A DNA stretch of 64,000 bases. Source: Streptomyces sp. NBC_01485. Its GTDB lineage: Bacteria > Actinomycetota > Actinomycetes > Streptomycetales > Streptomycetaceae. This document shows, one piece after another, positions 53,800 to 62,424 of the stretch (positions within the stretch are counted from its first letter, which is position 1; the number at the start of each line of letters is the position of its first letter). The notes under the pieces are model-generated. The model was given only the letters and a program-made list of their open reading frames with translations, ran no database searches and was not told the DNA's origin. The position numbers and the translations under genes were made by a program. Where the stretch lies: NCBI RefSeq assembly GCF_036227125.1, contig NZ_CP109435.1, positions 9,078,759 to 9,142,758 of the forward strand, written 5' to 3'.

Positions 53800-53965
53800 A
53801 GGCGAGTGTCCCGATGCCACCGCGCCGCCGGTGCGACGGTCCTTTCATGACCTTCGTCTGCCTTCTGGGGGTGTTCTCGCCGCTTTGATCGGTGCTGTCC
53901 TGCTGGGCCGGTACCTCGGCTGAGGACCCGCCCGTGGCCGCACCGTTGACTGCTCGCAGCAGTGT

Positions 53966-54011
53966 GCGGGCGGGTGTTACGGGTCCGACCCGACCCGTAA
54001 CACCCGCCCGC
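53966..54011. promoter_or_regulatory. 20-bp perfect inverted repeat with GTTACGGGT core
   Basis: GCGGGCGGGTGTTACGGGTC, a CGACCC spacer and the exact complement of the first arm. Each arm contains the GTTACGGGT word found before the fusion gene and before the rightmost gene. It follows the small HTH gene by 166 bases and could be a terminator, but the shared word argues for a binding site. Confidence 0.7.
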
Positions 54012-54227
54012 GCAGCCGCAGTTCAGACCGGCCCGTCCTCGAGCGGCGGTTGTCCCGCAAAGTAGCTGGCGCAGGACCCGGTGAACCGTCCGTCCCCGGC
54101 GCTGTGCAGGGACGTTCGGTGGTGTTCGGTGTCGGTGTGGCCCGTGCGTGCCGGGCAGGAGCGGGCCGCCGATGTGCCCGGTGAACCCGCAGGGCGGCAA
54201 CGGCCTTCCCGCTTGCATCACACGGGC
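54012..54227. other. Rest of the gap after the HTH gene
   Basis: Together with 53800-53965, this forms a region of about 400 bases with no recognisable gene besides the inverted repeat. Confidence 0.4.
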
Positions 54228-54608
54228 CTATTCGATGATCCGGTCGAAGAAGAGGACTGCGGCGGCGGTTGCTGCCGCGCCGGCGGGGACGGCCACCGGC
54301 CAGGTGTTCGTGGCGAGGATGGTCAGCAGGCCGGCGCCGAGGCCGGCGAGTACGGCGAGCAGGAAGATCATGGCAGAGCGCTGGTTGAGCAGTGGCCTGT
54401 TTTCGTCGGGGTCCCGGAGTGCGGCGGGCGGCAGCGGAAGGGTGCCGCCGTCGGCACGGAACGCGTCGCGCGGGCCGGTGATGTGTTGGCACGTTGTGAC
54501 CGTGTGCCGCCGGCCAGTTGCTGTGACAACGCCTTGACCTGTGCTGGCATGCCGCGGAACTCGCCCCAGCGCATTCGGCTGGTCCTGCCGCGCAGTTGTC
54601 GTAATCAT
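54228..54608 (-). CDS. Small membrane protein, unknown function
   Basis: A 126-residue frame with a polar N-terminal half and two C-terminal transmembrane helices (MIFLLAVLAGLGAGLLTILA and VAVPAGAAATAAAVLFF). No good ribosome binding site is visible before the ATG at 54608; an internal start nearer the membrane part is possible. Confidence 0.4.
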   Translation of the reverse strand: MITTTARQDQPNALGRVPRHASTGQGVVTATGRRHTVTTCQHITGPRDAFRADGGTLPLPPAALRDPDENRPLLNQRSAMIFLLAVLAGLGAGLLTILATNTWPVAVPAGAAATAAAVLFFDRIIE

Positions 54609-54797
54609 GGCGCTGACGGTGGGTAGAACGCGCGCCACCTCGCCTGGCGTTTCCTCGCAGCAACCCCGAATGCCTCTCGGCGGGAGACCCTGCGCGCGTG
54701 GCGACGGGCATCGCCGTCGCGTGTGTGCCTCCGCGCAACAGCGGAGTCTGCTGTGGAGCAGAATCAACCGATCACAATGTGACGAGGGAGGCCGCCC

Positions 54798-55853
54798 ATG
54801 AGCCACAACGCGACGTTTCTGCAGGCGGCTCAGGCAAGCCGAGGGGCTCTTACCCGCGGCTGGCTGGCGTTTCCCGCCCCGTCGGCCGATGCGCCTGTAC
54901 CGGAGTCGGTTGCTCACACGGATGTGGCGGTCCTGAACTTGGAGGATCGGCTTCGTGAGGTGCGACTGGCGGCCGCCCCTCATGTCACGGTGGCGGCCGA
55001 GTCCCTCCATGCGGCAGTCAGGGCTGCCGCCGATGCCCAATTCGACCTGCACATGCAGAACTTCAGCAGCGCGGAGCGTCTGTGTGCTCTCGACGACATA
55101 GCCTTCACCCGTCACACCGACGCCGTCAGGCAGGCGCTGGAAGCCTTCGTCGCGGCGGCCTACCGAGAGGGAGTATCGGTGACGGCCACAGGTTCAGACC
55201 GGGCCAAGGCCGCACGGGTAGCCGAAGCGGTACCGGCGGACGCCGCCTGGCTGGTCCAGCTTTCCCGGCGGATGCCGATGCGCCGCATCCCCGACTTCGT
55301 CGCCGAGGGCGTCGACACGGCCCTGGAAGCCTTACAGCGCGATGTCATCGACTTCGTCGACCCGGAACTCGAAGCGGCACATCAGGGCTTCATGGAAGCT
55401 CTGGCCCGTCTCGTCGACGAGATCAACGGCACCTTCACCCCCGACCACGACGCCGCATACACCGAGGTCCCGCCGGAGTGGCGGCGCACCGACCCCGAAC
55501 AGTACGCCCAGACCCTGCGCGATCTCTCCCACGCCCGCGATACCGTACTCGACGGCTACAAGGAGCTGATGAACATCATGAGCCGAAGAGGCCATCTGCC
55601 CGCACCGCAGGAACCCCAGCCAGGCCCTTCGGTCCAGGTCACCGCCGGCGACAACTCACCCGTCACGGTGAACGCCCCCTACGCGCACGCCTCCCACGGC
55701 GGCCACGCGAGCGCCGGCCAGCCGACACCGGCAGACCAGAGCGCCGCGGCCACGCCCGCGCCGTGGTATCGCAGCGGCATCTTCTGGGGCGCCGTCAGCG
55801 CTGTGGGAACAGTAGCCAGTGTCGTCGTCGCCTACCTTGCGCTGGGTAGATGA
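54798..55853 (+). CDS. Membrane-anchored protein with GDNSPVT motif, partner of AbiTii gene
   Basis: A 351-residue protein of unrecognised family. Residues 1-270 are helical and acidic, residues 280-304 carry VQVTAGDNSPVTVNAPYA followed by HASHGG, and 325-348 is a C-terminal transmembrane helix (GAVSAVGTVASVVVAYLALG). GAGGGAGG precedes the ATG. The stop overlaps the next start. The same GDNSPVT element ends the next protein, suggesting the two interact through it. Confidence 0.65.
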   Translation: MSHNATFLQAAQASRGALTRGWLAFPAPSADAPVPESVAHTDVAVLNLEDRLREVRLAAAPHVTVAAESLHAAVRAAADAQFDLHMQNFSSAERLCALDDIAFTRHTDAVRQALEAFVAAAYREGVSVTATGSDRAKAARVAEAVPADAAWLVQLSRRMPMRRIPDFVAEGVDTALEALQRDVIDFVDPELEAAHQGFMEALARLVDEINGTFTPDHDAAYTEVPPEWRRTDPEQYAQTLRDLSHARDTVLDGYKELMNIMSRRGHLPAPQEPQPGPSVQVTAGDNSPVTVNAPYAHASHGGHASAGQPTPADQSAAATPAPWYRSGIFWGAVSAVGTVASVVVAYLALGR

Positions 55854-56602
55854 CCGAGTCCACACGCCAGGGGCCGCAGCCCCTGGAGCAGTTGGAACAA
55901 GGCGTCCTCGACGACACCGTCCCGCTTGCCGGACTGCTGCGCCTCGCGCTCGTCATCGGCGGCCACGCCGTTTCCCAGCCCCTGAAGCAATGGGCACTCA
56001 GCGAACTCGAGGGCTACGGAGGCAAACCCGCCTCCAGCGTTCCGGACTACCGGCGCCCGCGCGCGCCCATCCAGGCCGACTCACACTCGCTGACCTGGCA
56101 ACGGCACGGTGAAACCATCAGCGCCCTGCACCTCCCCGACATCACACGGGGCACGATCAACGAAGAAGTGACCATCCCGTACGGCGTCGGCCAGCTGCAG
56201 AACCTGATCGAACGGACCCCGCCCGGCCAGGCAGTCCACCTCAGCCTTCCCGGTGCGGCCGAACTGCGCACGCTGATGAGCGCGATGGAAAAGTACCGCA
56301 GCCGAGCCATCATCATCGACGACCTGTACTGGGCGGTCTCTCCCTCCGTCCTGCACGACATCCTCGACCAAGTCCGCACTCGCCTCACGCAGTTCGTCGC
56401 CGAACTGCGTTCCACGATGCCGGCCGGATCCGGCACGCCTACCCCTGAGCAGGTCCACAGGGCCGTTCAGAACATCAGCATCACCACCGGCGACAACTCG
56501 CCCGTCACCCTCACCGCTTCGCTCGCCCACGCCGACCACGGCGCAACAGCCAGCGCCTCAGCCGGTGTACAACAGCGCTGGTGGCAGCGACGACGGCGCT
56601 AA
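55850..56602 (+). CDS. AbiTii-domain protein with C-terminal GDNSPVT motif
   Basis: A 250-residue protein. The N-terminal 45 residues (LEQLEQGVLDDTVPLAGLLR, then VSQPLKQWALSELEGY) match the AbiTii domain, found in abortive-infection and multi-gene defence proteins. The middle is of unknown fold and the end is ISITTGDNSPVTLTASLAHADHG. It is translationally coupled to the upstream membrane protein. A role in phage defence is likely from the domain and the neighbouring CBASS operon, but no effector domain is recognised. Confidence 0.68.
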   Translation: MTESTRQGPQPLEQLEQGVLDDTVPLAGLLRLALVIGGHAVSQPLKQWALSELEGYGGKPASSVPDYRRPRAPIQADSHSLTWQRHGETISALHLPDITRGTINEEVTIPYGVGQLQNLIERTPPGQAVHLSLPGAAELRTLMSAMEKYRSRAIIIDDLYWAVSPSVLHDILDQVRTRLTQFVAELRSTMPAGSGTPTPEQVHRAVQNISITTGDNSPVTLTASLAHADHGATASASAGVQQRWWQRRRR

Positions 56603-57054
56603 CTCCATCCCCGTCCACGACAGGGGCCACTTTGGTGACGGGTACCCGCAATCCGTCCCCCGCACCAACGAGGCCCCAGCGTTCCTCACGGGGCTGCGAA
56701 CCTGTCTTGACCCGCTCAACCCCGGCGAGCGCTACGGCCTTCAGGTCGGCAATCACTTCTCCACGCTGTCCTTCAGGTCCGGTGTCCTCCCCGGCGAGGG
56801 CATCGAACGCGTCCGGGCATCGCAACCCGGGCATGAACCCAGGCCACCCCCAACAACGCGGAAGCGCGCTGTAGAGCGCTCGCCGCCGACGCCTGGTAGA
56901 TCAATGGCGGCTGGTGGGAGCAGCGCCAGGTCATACGCGCGGACTCAGGAACGGCAGGGAGGAGGGCGAGCACCGCGGACTGCAGGCGGCTGCTGTACGG
57001 CATGGATGCGAGAGGGACGGGAAGGTCGGGGAGTTCGGTGGCTAGGGTCGTTGC
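56603..57054. other. Gap with no gene recognised
   Basis: About 450 bases downstream of the AbiTii gene. Frames on both strands are short or Arg/Pro-rich; nothing is supported. Confidence 0.45.
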
Positions 57055-58239
57055 ATGAGCTTGCGCGACGCGGACTGTTCCTGGCTGCCCGACCACCAAC
57101 TCCATGTGGTGGAGACGCTGGCTCACGTCGACCACACGATCGAGCGGTTGTTGCGGCTGACACACGATTACACCGAGCACGGGACGATCACGTTCGCTGA
57201 AGTGAGCAACGGTGACCGTGTGGACGTCGTGGTCCAGGAGGTCGCTCCGCTCCCGCAGGCGATCCCCCGGCTCGTGGCCGACGCCCTCACCCAGTTGCGG
57301 GCCGCGCTGGAACACACCCTGTACGCGGAGGTCGAGACCGCTCTCGGACGCCCCCTGACGGATGAGGAGGCGAAGAGTGTGGAGATGCCGGCCACGTGTG
57401 ACGCCGCTGCCCTCGCCCACTGGTTCGGCAACCGCAGGCGACGGCAGCTTCCGCCGCTGAATGTCGGCACGCCGCTCGCTCAGCGCATCGAGCGGCTGCA
57501 GCCGTTCCAGCGCCGCACCCCCGACGAGCATCCGCTGCGGCTCCTCGCCGTCTACACCAACGTAGCCAAGCACCGCACTCCCGCTGTCGCGGCGACCCGG
57601 CTCGGCGCCGTGCACCCCGACGATCCGCACAGCGACCTGACTGTCGCTCTCCCCCTCAAACACGGGCCCCAGCCGGGTGATGGACTGCCCCTGCGGGAGG
57701 GTGACGTCCTTGCCAGCGCGCCGCGTGGCGCCCGCATCCCCTTCTCCGTATGGCCGACCGTGTCCCTGCAGCGGCCCCACACCCGTGTGTGGGCCATCGC
57801 CGCCAACGAGCTGGAGCTTCTCGAAGCATGGGTACGCACCGTGGCCATCCCCGTTCTGATCACCGGCCGCCACGACGTGAGCCCGCTGCCACCGCACCTC
57901 GACATCACCGTCGGACACCGGGACATACGCGCCGCCCTGGCGACGGCGGATCGCACACCCGCCGTCGTCCGGAGCCGGGACAGGATCGCGGCCATCACCG
58001 GCCGCGCTGGTCTCGTCGAGTTCCTCGCTTTCTTCACGGAACGGCCCGAGGCGGAAACAGTCCGGGCATGGCTCGACTCGCTGGACGACACACAGGTCGT
58101 CGAGCACGTCCTACACCTGCGTACGGTAAGCGGCCGACCACGTGAACTGAGCGAGGCAGGAAGCGAATTGGCCAGCGAAGCCCGCAGGTACAAGGAACGC
58201 ATCGGGGAGCCGTCCCGCACGGGTGGGGCAGGCGCGTAG
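57055..58239 (+). CDS. Protein of unknown function
   Basis: A 394-residue protein I do not recognise. The N-terminal part has a helical segment resembling those of proteins that handle alpha-helical HEPN-like bundles (IPRLVADALTQLRAALEHTL). The middle is beta-rich and the C-terminus is charged, with no membrane helix. No strong ribosome binding site precedes the ATG at 57055. It sits between two defence modules. Confidence 0.6.
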   Translation: MSLRDADCSWLPDHQLHVVETLAHVDHTIERLLRLTHDYTEHGTITFAEVSNGDRVDVVVQEVAPLPQAIPRLVADALTQLRAALEHTLYAEVETALGRPLTDEEAKSVEMPATCDAAALAHWFGNRRRRQLPPLNVGTPLAQRIERLQPFQRRTPDEHPLRLLAVYTNVAKHRTPAVAATRLGAVHPDDPHSDLTVALPLKHGPQPGDGLPLREGDVLASAPRGARIPFSVWPTVSLQRPHTRVWAIAANELELLEAWVRTVAIPVLITGRHDVSPLPPHLDITVGHRDIRAALATADRTPAVVRSRDRIAAITGRAGLVEFLAFFTERPEAETVRAWLDSLDDTQVVEHVLHLRTVSGRPRELSEAGSELASEARRYKERIGEPSRTGGAGA

Positions 58240-58358
58240 GGCAAGGCCTCCAGGCTGCGGGTACGACCTCGGCGCACGGATCTGGGACCGGGCCCACAAG
58301 GTCCGGTGCGGCCGCCTGCCGATTCCTCGCGATTCGCCGGAAGTCTAGGGAGTGCCGG

Positions 58359-59384
58359 TCAGGTGGCCGAGGCGGTCTGCAGGCTCTCCACGATCTGGGG
58401 CGGCAGGACGGAGCGGGCGGGGGCGCTGTCGGTGGAGGCGAGGTAGGCCAGCAGCCGCGTGGGCTGCTCCGGCCGGCCGAGGGGGACCGGCTCGACGCGG
58501 CGCCACCCGCGGGCGGAGGCCGCTTTGATGGCGGTGAGATAGACGTTCTCGTTCATGCGTCCGAGTGTCCGCGCCCGCATGAGCAGGGCGGCGAGCGAGA
58601 CCTGCCAGTGCTGTTTGAGATGGAACAGGGTCGGCCAGTCCACCGTGGTCGGCAGCTGGTCGTGGATGTCGTCGGCGGGCATGAGGAAGGCCGCCGCGAA
58701 CTGGTGGGCCTGTGTCTCGACCTCTTTGACACCCCAGATCTGCTCGCCGTGCAGGACGAGGTGGGCGAGTTCGTGCGCGCTGTCGAACCGGGCGCGGGCG
58801 CGGTCGTTCTTGTCGCTGCTCAGGACGACGACAGGGTGGTCGGGAAACGGCAGCGAGAAGGCGTCCACATCGTGGTTGTCCAGAGGCAGCCGGGTCACGG
58901 CGACCCCGTGTCCCTCCAGCAGTTCCACGACGTTCGATACCGGCCCAGGAGGAAGCCCCCACAGCGACCGCACCCGGGCCGCCGCCGCCTCGATCTCCGC
59001 CCGCCGCGCCTGCAGGCTGCTCACCGGGAGGCGTGGCATGTCCGCGGCGCGGAAGCGGCCCACCGAGGATGCGTGGACGGCGAGATCGTGGGCAACGTAG
59101 GCGATCGCCCGGGCGCGGCGGCGGTCGGTCACCGAGGTCCGTCGCAACGAGCGGAAGAAGCCGTCGTGGCTGCCAGTCATCGCCTCGCCGAAGAACGCTG
59201 GCGGCACTGCGAGGACGCGGGCCAGCACGCCGGTCGTCTCCGGGCTGGGGCGCGCGGCGCCGCTCTCGAACTGGCTGATGGCTGCCGGCGTGAGCCCGGC
59301 CTCGCGAGCGAGCCGAGTCTGGCTCAGCCCGGCCAGTTCACGGGCGGTCCGCAGCCGTGCCCTCTCGAACACCTGCGTGCTCAT
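58359..59384 (-). CDS. XRE helix-turn-helix fused to ImmA/IrrE metallopeptidase
   Basis: A 341-residue protein with an XRE domain at residues 6-60 (LRTARELAGLSQTRLAREAG, LTPAAISQFESGAARPSPET) and a zinc peptidase domain with HExxH in FDSAHELAHLVLH and the third-ligand region ETQAHQFAAAFLMP. GGGGAG precedes the ATG at 59384. Such proteins repress genes and are relieved by self- or partner cleavage. It is divergent from the CBASS operon 200 bases away, so it may be its regulator, analogous to the separate CapH and CapP proteins of other CBASS loci. Confidence 0.85.
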   Translation of the reverse strand: MSTQVFERARLRTARELAGLSQTRLAREAGLTPAAISQFESGAARPSPETTGVLARVLAVPPAFFGEAMTGSHDGFFRSLRRTSVTDRRRARAIAYVAHDLAVHASSVGRFRAADMPRLPVSSLQARRAEIEAAAARVRSLWGLPPGPVSNVVELLEGHGVAVTRLPLDNHDVDAFSLPFPDHPVVVLSSDKNDRARARFDSAHELAHLVLHGEQIWGVKEVETQAHQFAAAFLMPADDIHDQLPTTVDWPTLFHLKQHWQVSLAALLMRARTLGRMNENVYLTAIKAASARGWRRVEPVPLGRPEQPTRLLAYLASTDSAPARSVLPPQIVESLQTASAT

Positions 59385-59544
59385 GTCTCCCCTTGCCTGC
59401 CCTGCCCGATCTTGGTCTCCACATCTTGGCGGATCGCGCAGGCCCCGCACGCTCCGGGGACGGCGTGGCCCGACATGACCCTACGACCCACACGCAGAAA
59501 CATACGCGGAAATCCATGCTGTGATATTAAGTAGTCCCGACAGG

Positions 59545-59575
59545 GAAGATCCGCTCCTACCGGCAGCGGGTCTTC
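59545..59575. promoter_or_regulatory. Inverted repeat at the CBASS operon start
   Basis: GAAGATCCGCT and AGCGGGTCTTC pair at 10 of 11 positions around a nine-base spacer, ending ten bases before the patatin GTG. A TATTAA box at 59525-59530 could be its -10. It is an operator for the divergent XRE regulator or an mRNA hairpin covering the ribosome binding site. Confidence 0.55.
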
Positions 59576-59585
59576 AACGATCCGC

Positions 59586-60551
59586 GTGACGGGGGCGGTT
59601 GCACTGACCGAGCGTTTCCAGATCCTGGCCCTGGACGGCGGCGGCTTCCGCGGCATGTTCTCCGCGGCGGTCCTTGCCCGACTCGAGGAAGACCTCGACA
59701 TCCGCATCGCCGACCACTTCGACCTGATCGCCGGCACCTCGACCGGCGGGATCATCGGCCTCGGCCTCGGCCTGGGCCTGACACCCCGCGAGATCCTCGC
59801 CTTCTACACCGACCACGGCCCGCGGATCTTCCGCGACCGCTCCAGGATGCGCGGCCTGCGCCACCTTGTGCGCGCGAAGTACAGCACCGAGCCCCTGCGG
59901 GCGGCGCTCACCGACGTCTTCGGCGAGCGGACCTTCGGAGAGAGCACCAAACGCCTGGTGATCACCTCCTACAACATCGCCGCCGACGACGTCTACCTCT
60001 TCCGGACCCCGCACCTGCCCACCCTCAAACGGGACTGGCGGGAAAAGGCCGTCAACGTAGCGCTCGCCACCTCCGCCGCACCCACCTACCTGCCCGGCAT
60101 GCCCCTGGACGGGGCCCGCCTCGTCGACGGCGGCGTGTGGGCCAACAACCCCACCATGGTCGCGCTCACCGAGGCCGTCGGACCGCTGTCCGTCCCCCTC
60201 GAGGCCATCAAGGTCTTCAGCCTCGGCACCACCACCGACGTCCGAAGCCGCCACCGCCGCCTCGACCGCGGCGGCCTGCTGCCCTGGGCCGGCGACGCCG
60301 TCGAGGTCCTCATGCGGGCCCAGAGCGAAAGCGCCGCCAAACAGGTGCGCCACTTCATAGGCAAGGACAACGTCCTGCGCCTCAACCCGACCGTCCCCAC
60401 CGGAGCCGTCGCGCTCGACAACATCGACACCCAGACCCTCTCCGGACTGGCAGGCCACATCAGCCGCGACGTCTCCCCGGCCATCCACCGCACCTTCTGC
60501 GACCACCGAGCCCCCGCCTACACGCCCTGCCACCCCACCCGCGAGGAATGA
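59586..60551 (+). CDS. capV: Patatin-like phospholipase, CBASS effector (CapV-like)
   Basis: A 321-residue patatin domain: oxyanion loop LALDGGGFRGMFSAAVLARL, nucleophile serine in AGTSTGGIIG and catalytic aspartate in LVDGGVWANNP. CapV effectors degrade membrane phospholipid when bound by the cyclic nucleotide made by the neighbouring CD-NTase. The start is a GTG just after the inverted repeat. It is one base from the CD-NTase gene. Confidence 0.9.
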   Translation: MTGAVALTERFQILALDGGGFRGMFSAAVLARLEEDLDIRIADHFDLIAGTSTGGIIGLGLGLGLTPREILAFYTDHGPRIFRDRSRMRGLRHLVRAKYSTEPLRAALTDVFGERTFGESTKRLVITSYNIAADDVYLFRTPHLPTLKRDWREKAVNVALATSAAPTYLPGMPLDGARLVDGGVWANNPTMVALTEAVGPLSVPLEAIKVFSLGTTTDVRSRHRRLDRGGLLPWAGDAVEVLMRAQSESAAKQVRHFIGKDNVLRLNPTVPTGAVALDNIDTQTLSGLAGHISRDVSPAIHRTFCDHRAPAYTPCHPTREE

Positions 60552-60552
60552 C

Positions 60553-61722
60553 GTGAACACGCTCCACCCGACGGGGGAGGCCGACACCGACTCCCTCGAA
60601 CAGATGCTGTCCATGCTGCTCGACGGCGCCGTGGAATCCCTCGACATCTCCCCGGACCTCTACGACACCGCCGTTCGCCGTTACATGGACGTCGGCAGCT
60701 GGCTCGGCCTGCACGAGAGCCCGGACTACAAGATCTACTCGCAGGGGTCCTTCCTCCTCGGGACCGTCGTCCGCCCCCAGACACCCACCGGCGAGTACGA
60801 CATCGATCTCGTCTGCCGCATCCCGCTGCACAAGACCAGCACCACTCAGGACGATCTCAAGCAGCGAGTGGGCGACCAGCTCATCGCGTACCGGTCCTGG
60901 AAGCAGCAGCAGGGCCACAGTGATGGCCCCAGCAGCCTGGAATCCCGCCGCCGGTGCTGGACCCTGGGATACACCGGCTTCCACCTCGACGTCCTGCCTG
61001 CCATCCCGGACGACGAACACCAGCCCCACGGCATCCTCTTGACGGACAAGAACCTGTACAAGTGGCAGCACGGCAACCCGATCGGCTACGCGGACTGGTT
61101 CAGCGCCCGCTCCGAACTCTCGCACGCCCTTCTTGAGAAGCGCGCCAGCATCGCGGACGTGCCCGTCTGGCACATCCGCAGCACCCTCCAGCGCCTGGTA
61201 CAGGTCCTGAAGTGGCACTGCATGACCTATTTCGCCGACGACACCGACAACCGTCCGCCGTCCATCCTCCTCACCACCCTCGCCGGCCGCGCCTACCGCG
61301 GGGAGGACGACCTGTTCACTGCCCTGCGCAACGTACTCGCCGCCATCCCCGGCTTCATCGAACGGCGCAACGGCCAGTGGTGGGTCGCCAACCCCGCCCA
61401 CAAGGAGGAGAACTTCACCGACAAGTGGAACGAATACCCTCAGCGGCGCCAGGCCTTCAACACGTGGTTCGGCGAGCTCACGGAGACCATGGACAACTTG
61501 TCCCTGATGCACTCCGAAGGCCTGGACACCGTCTACTCCCACCTCACCAAATCCTTCGACCCCGGCCCCCTCCAACACTCCTTCACCCGCTACGCGAACC
61601 GCATGAAGAACACGGCCACCCAGCAGCGGATGAGCACCACGGGACTGCTCTCCACCACCACCGCCGGCCCGCGCAGGCGCCCCCAGACCTTCCATGGCCA
61701 GCACACCGACGCGCGCGATTAA
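60553..61722 (+). CDS. CD-NTase (cGAS/DncV-like nucleotidyltransferase)
   Basis: A 389-residue nucleotidyltransferase with the CD-NTase core: GS motif YSQGSFLLGTVVRP, metal-binding aspartates in EYDIDLVCRI and the third aspartate in FHLDVLPAI. It makes the cyclic oligonucleotide second messenger after phage sensing. The start GTG follows the patatin stop by one base. It overlaps the E2-like gene by 29 bases. The nucleotide product cannot be told from sequence. Confidence 0.9.
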   Translation: MNTLHPTGEADTDSLEQMLSMLLDGAVESLDISPDLYDTAVRRYMDVGSWLGLHESPDYKIYSQGSFLLGTVVRPQTPTGEYDIDLVCRIPLHKTSTTQDDLKQRVGDQLIAYRSWKQQQGHSDGPSSLESRRRCWTLGYTGFHLDVLPAIPDDEHQPHGILLTDKNLYKWQHGNPIGYADWFSARSELSHALLEKRASIADVPVWHIRSTLQRLVQVLKWHCMTYFADDTDNRPPSILLTTLAGRAYRGEDDLFTALRNVLAAIPGFIERRNGQWWVANPAHKEENFTDKWNEYPQRRQAFNTWFGELTETMDNLSLMHSEGLDTVYSHLTKSFDPGPLQHSFTRYANRMKNTATQQRMSTTGLLSTTTAGPRRRPQTFHGQHTDARD

Positions 61723-62131
61723 CCTCGCCCGGCAGATGGCCGCCGTCAAAGCGGCCGTCCCCACAGCCGAAACGACACTGCGCGGCGGTGAACTCGTCTG
61801 CAACCTCACCCTGCAACCCACCCCCGTCAGCAGGCGCTACACGGTCAGGATCGCCTATCGCCACCGCGGCAACCCCCGTGTGAGCATCACCGACCCGCCA
61901 CTGGCACTGCACCCGGACGCCACACACCTCCCGCACGTCTACGCCAGCGGCGACCTGTGCCTGTACCTGCCCGGGGAGTGGAACGACCACATGTTCCTCT
62001 CCCAGACCATCGTGCCGTGGGCTTCGGCCTGGCTCCTGCACTACGAACTCTGGCTCATCACGGGCCGTTGGACGGGAAGCGGCGAAGAGCACGCCCTCCC
62101 GACCGCCTGGCCACCCACCGCCTACCCGTGA
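61694..62131 (+). CDS. E2-like conjugating protein of a short type II CBASS
   Basis: A 145-residue protein with the bacterial E2 pattern LPHVYASGDLCLYLPGEWND, then TIVPWASAWLLHYELWLITG and WTGSGEEH. The cysteine of GDLCLY is the expected catalytic residue that conjugates the C-terminus of the CD-NTase to a target. No E1 or JAB protease gene follows, matching the short type II layout in which E2 acts alone. The operon is therefore complete with three genes. Confidence 0.8.
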   Translation: MASTPTRAINLARQMAAVKAAVPTAETTLRGGELVCNLTLQPTPVSRRYTVRIAYRHRGNPRVSITDPPLALHPDATHLPHVYASGDLCLYLPGEWNDHMFLSQTIVPWASAWLLHYELWLITGRWTGSGEEHALPTAWPPTAYP

Positions 62132-62424
62132 AACAACCGCACCATCTCGCAGGCCCCACCGGGGCGTACGCCTGCGAAAGCGGGTTGTCGACGATGCCCG
62201 ATCCGCCGACGATGTCCCCGTGAGCGAACACAACCACACACGCAACCCGGGCACCGGCCTACTCGGGCCGAACTTCAGCCGCCGCAACCGCCAGCAACCC
62301 ACCTACGACCGTGTCGGCGCCGCCTCGCCCGCACCGGGCCTGCCGGAGGTGGCCTCGGCCGCAGCGGGCGACGGTGGGCTCGGCTGTGAGCGGGGGAGCG
62401 GACGTAACGGTGCCTCCAGACGAT
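62132..62424. other. Intergenic between CBASS and the convergent right-end gene
   Basis: About 290 bases between convergent genes; no gene and no obvious strong terminator. Confidence 0.35.

Noticed and set aside
53966..54011. 20-bp inverted repeat as just a terminator
   Set aside because: It lies 166 bases past the stop and shares its core word with two promoter regions; a binding site is the better reading, though termination is not excluded.
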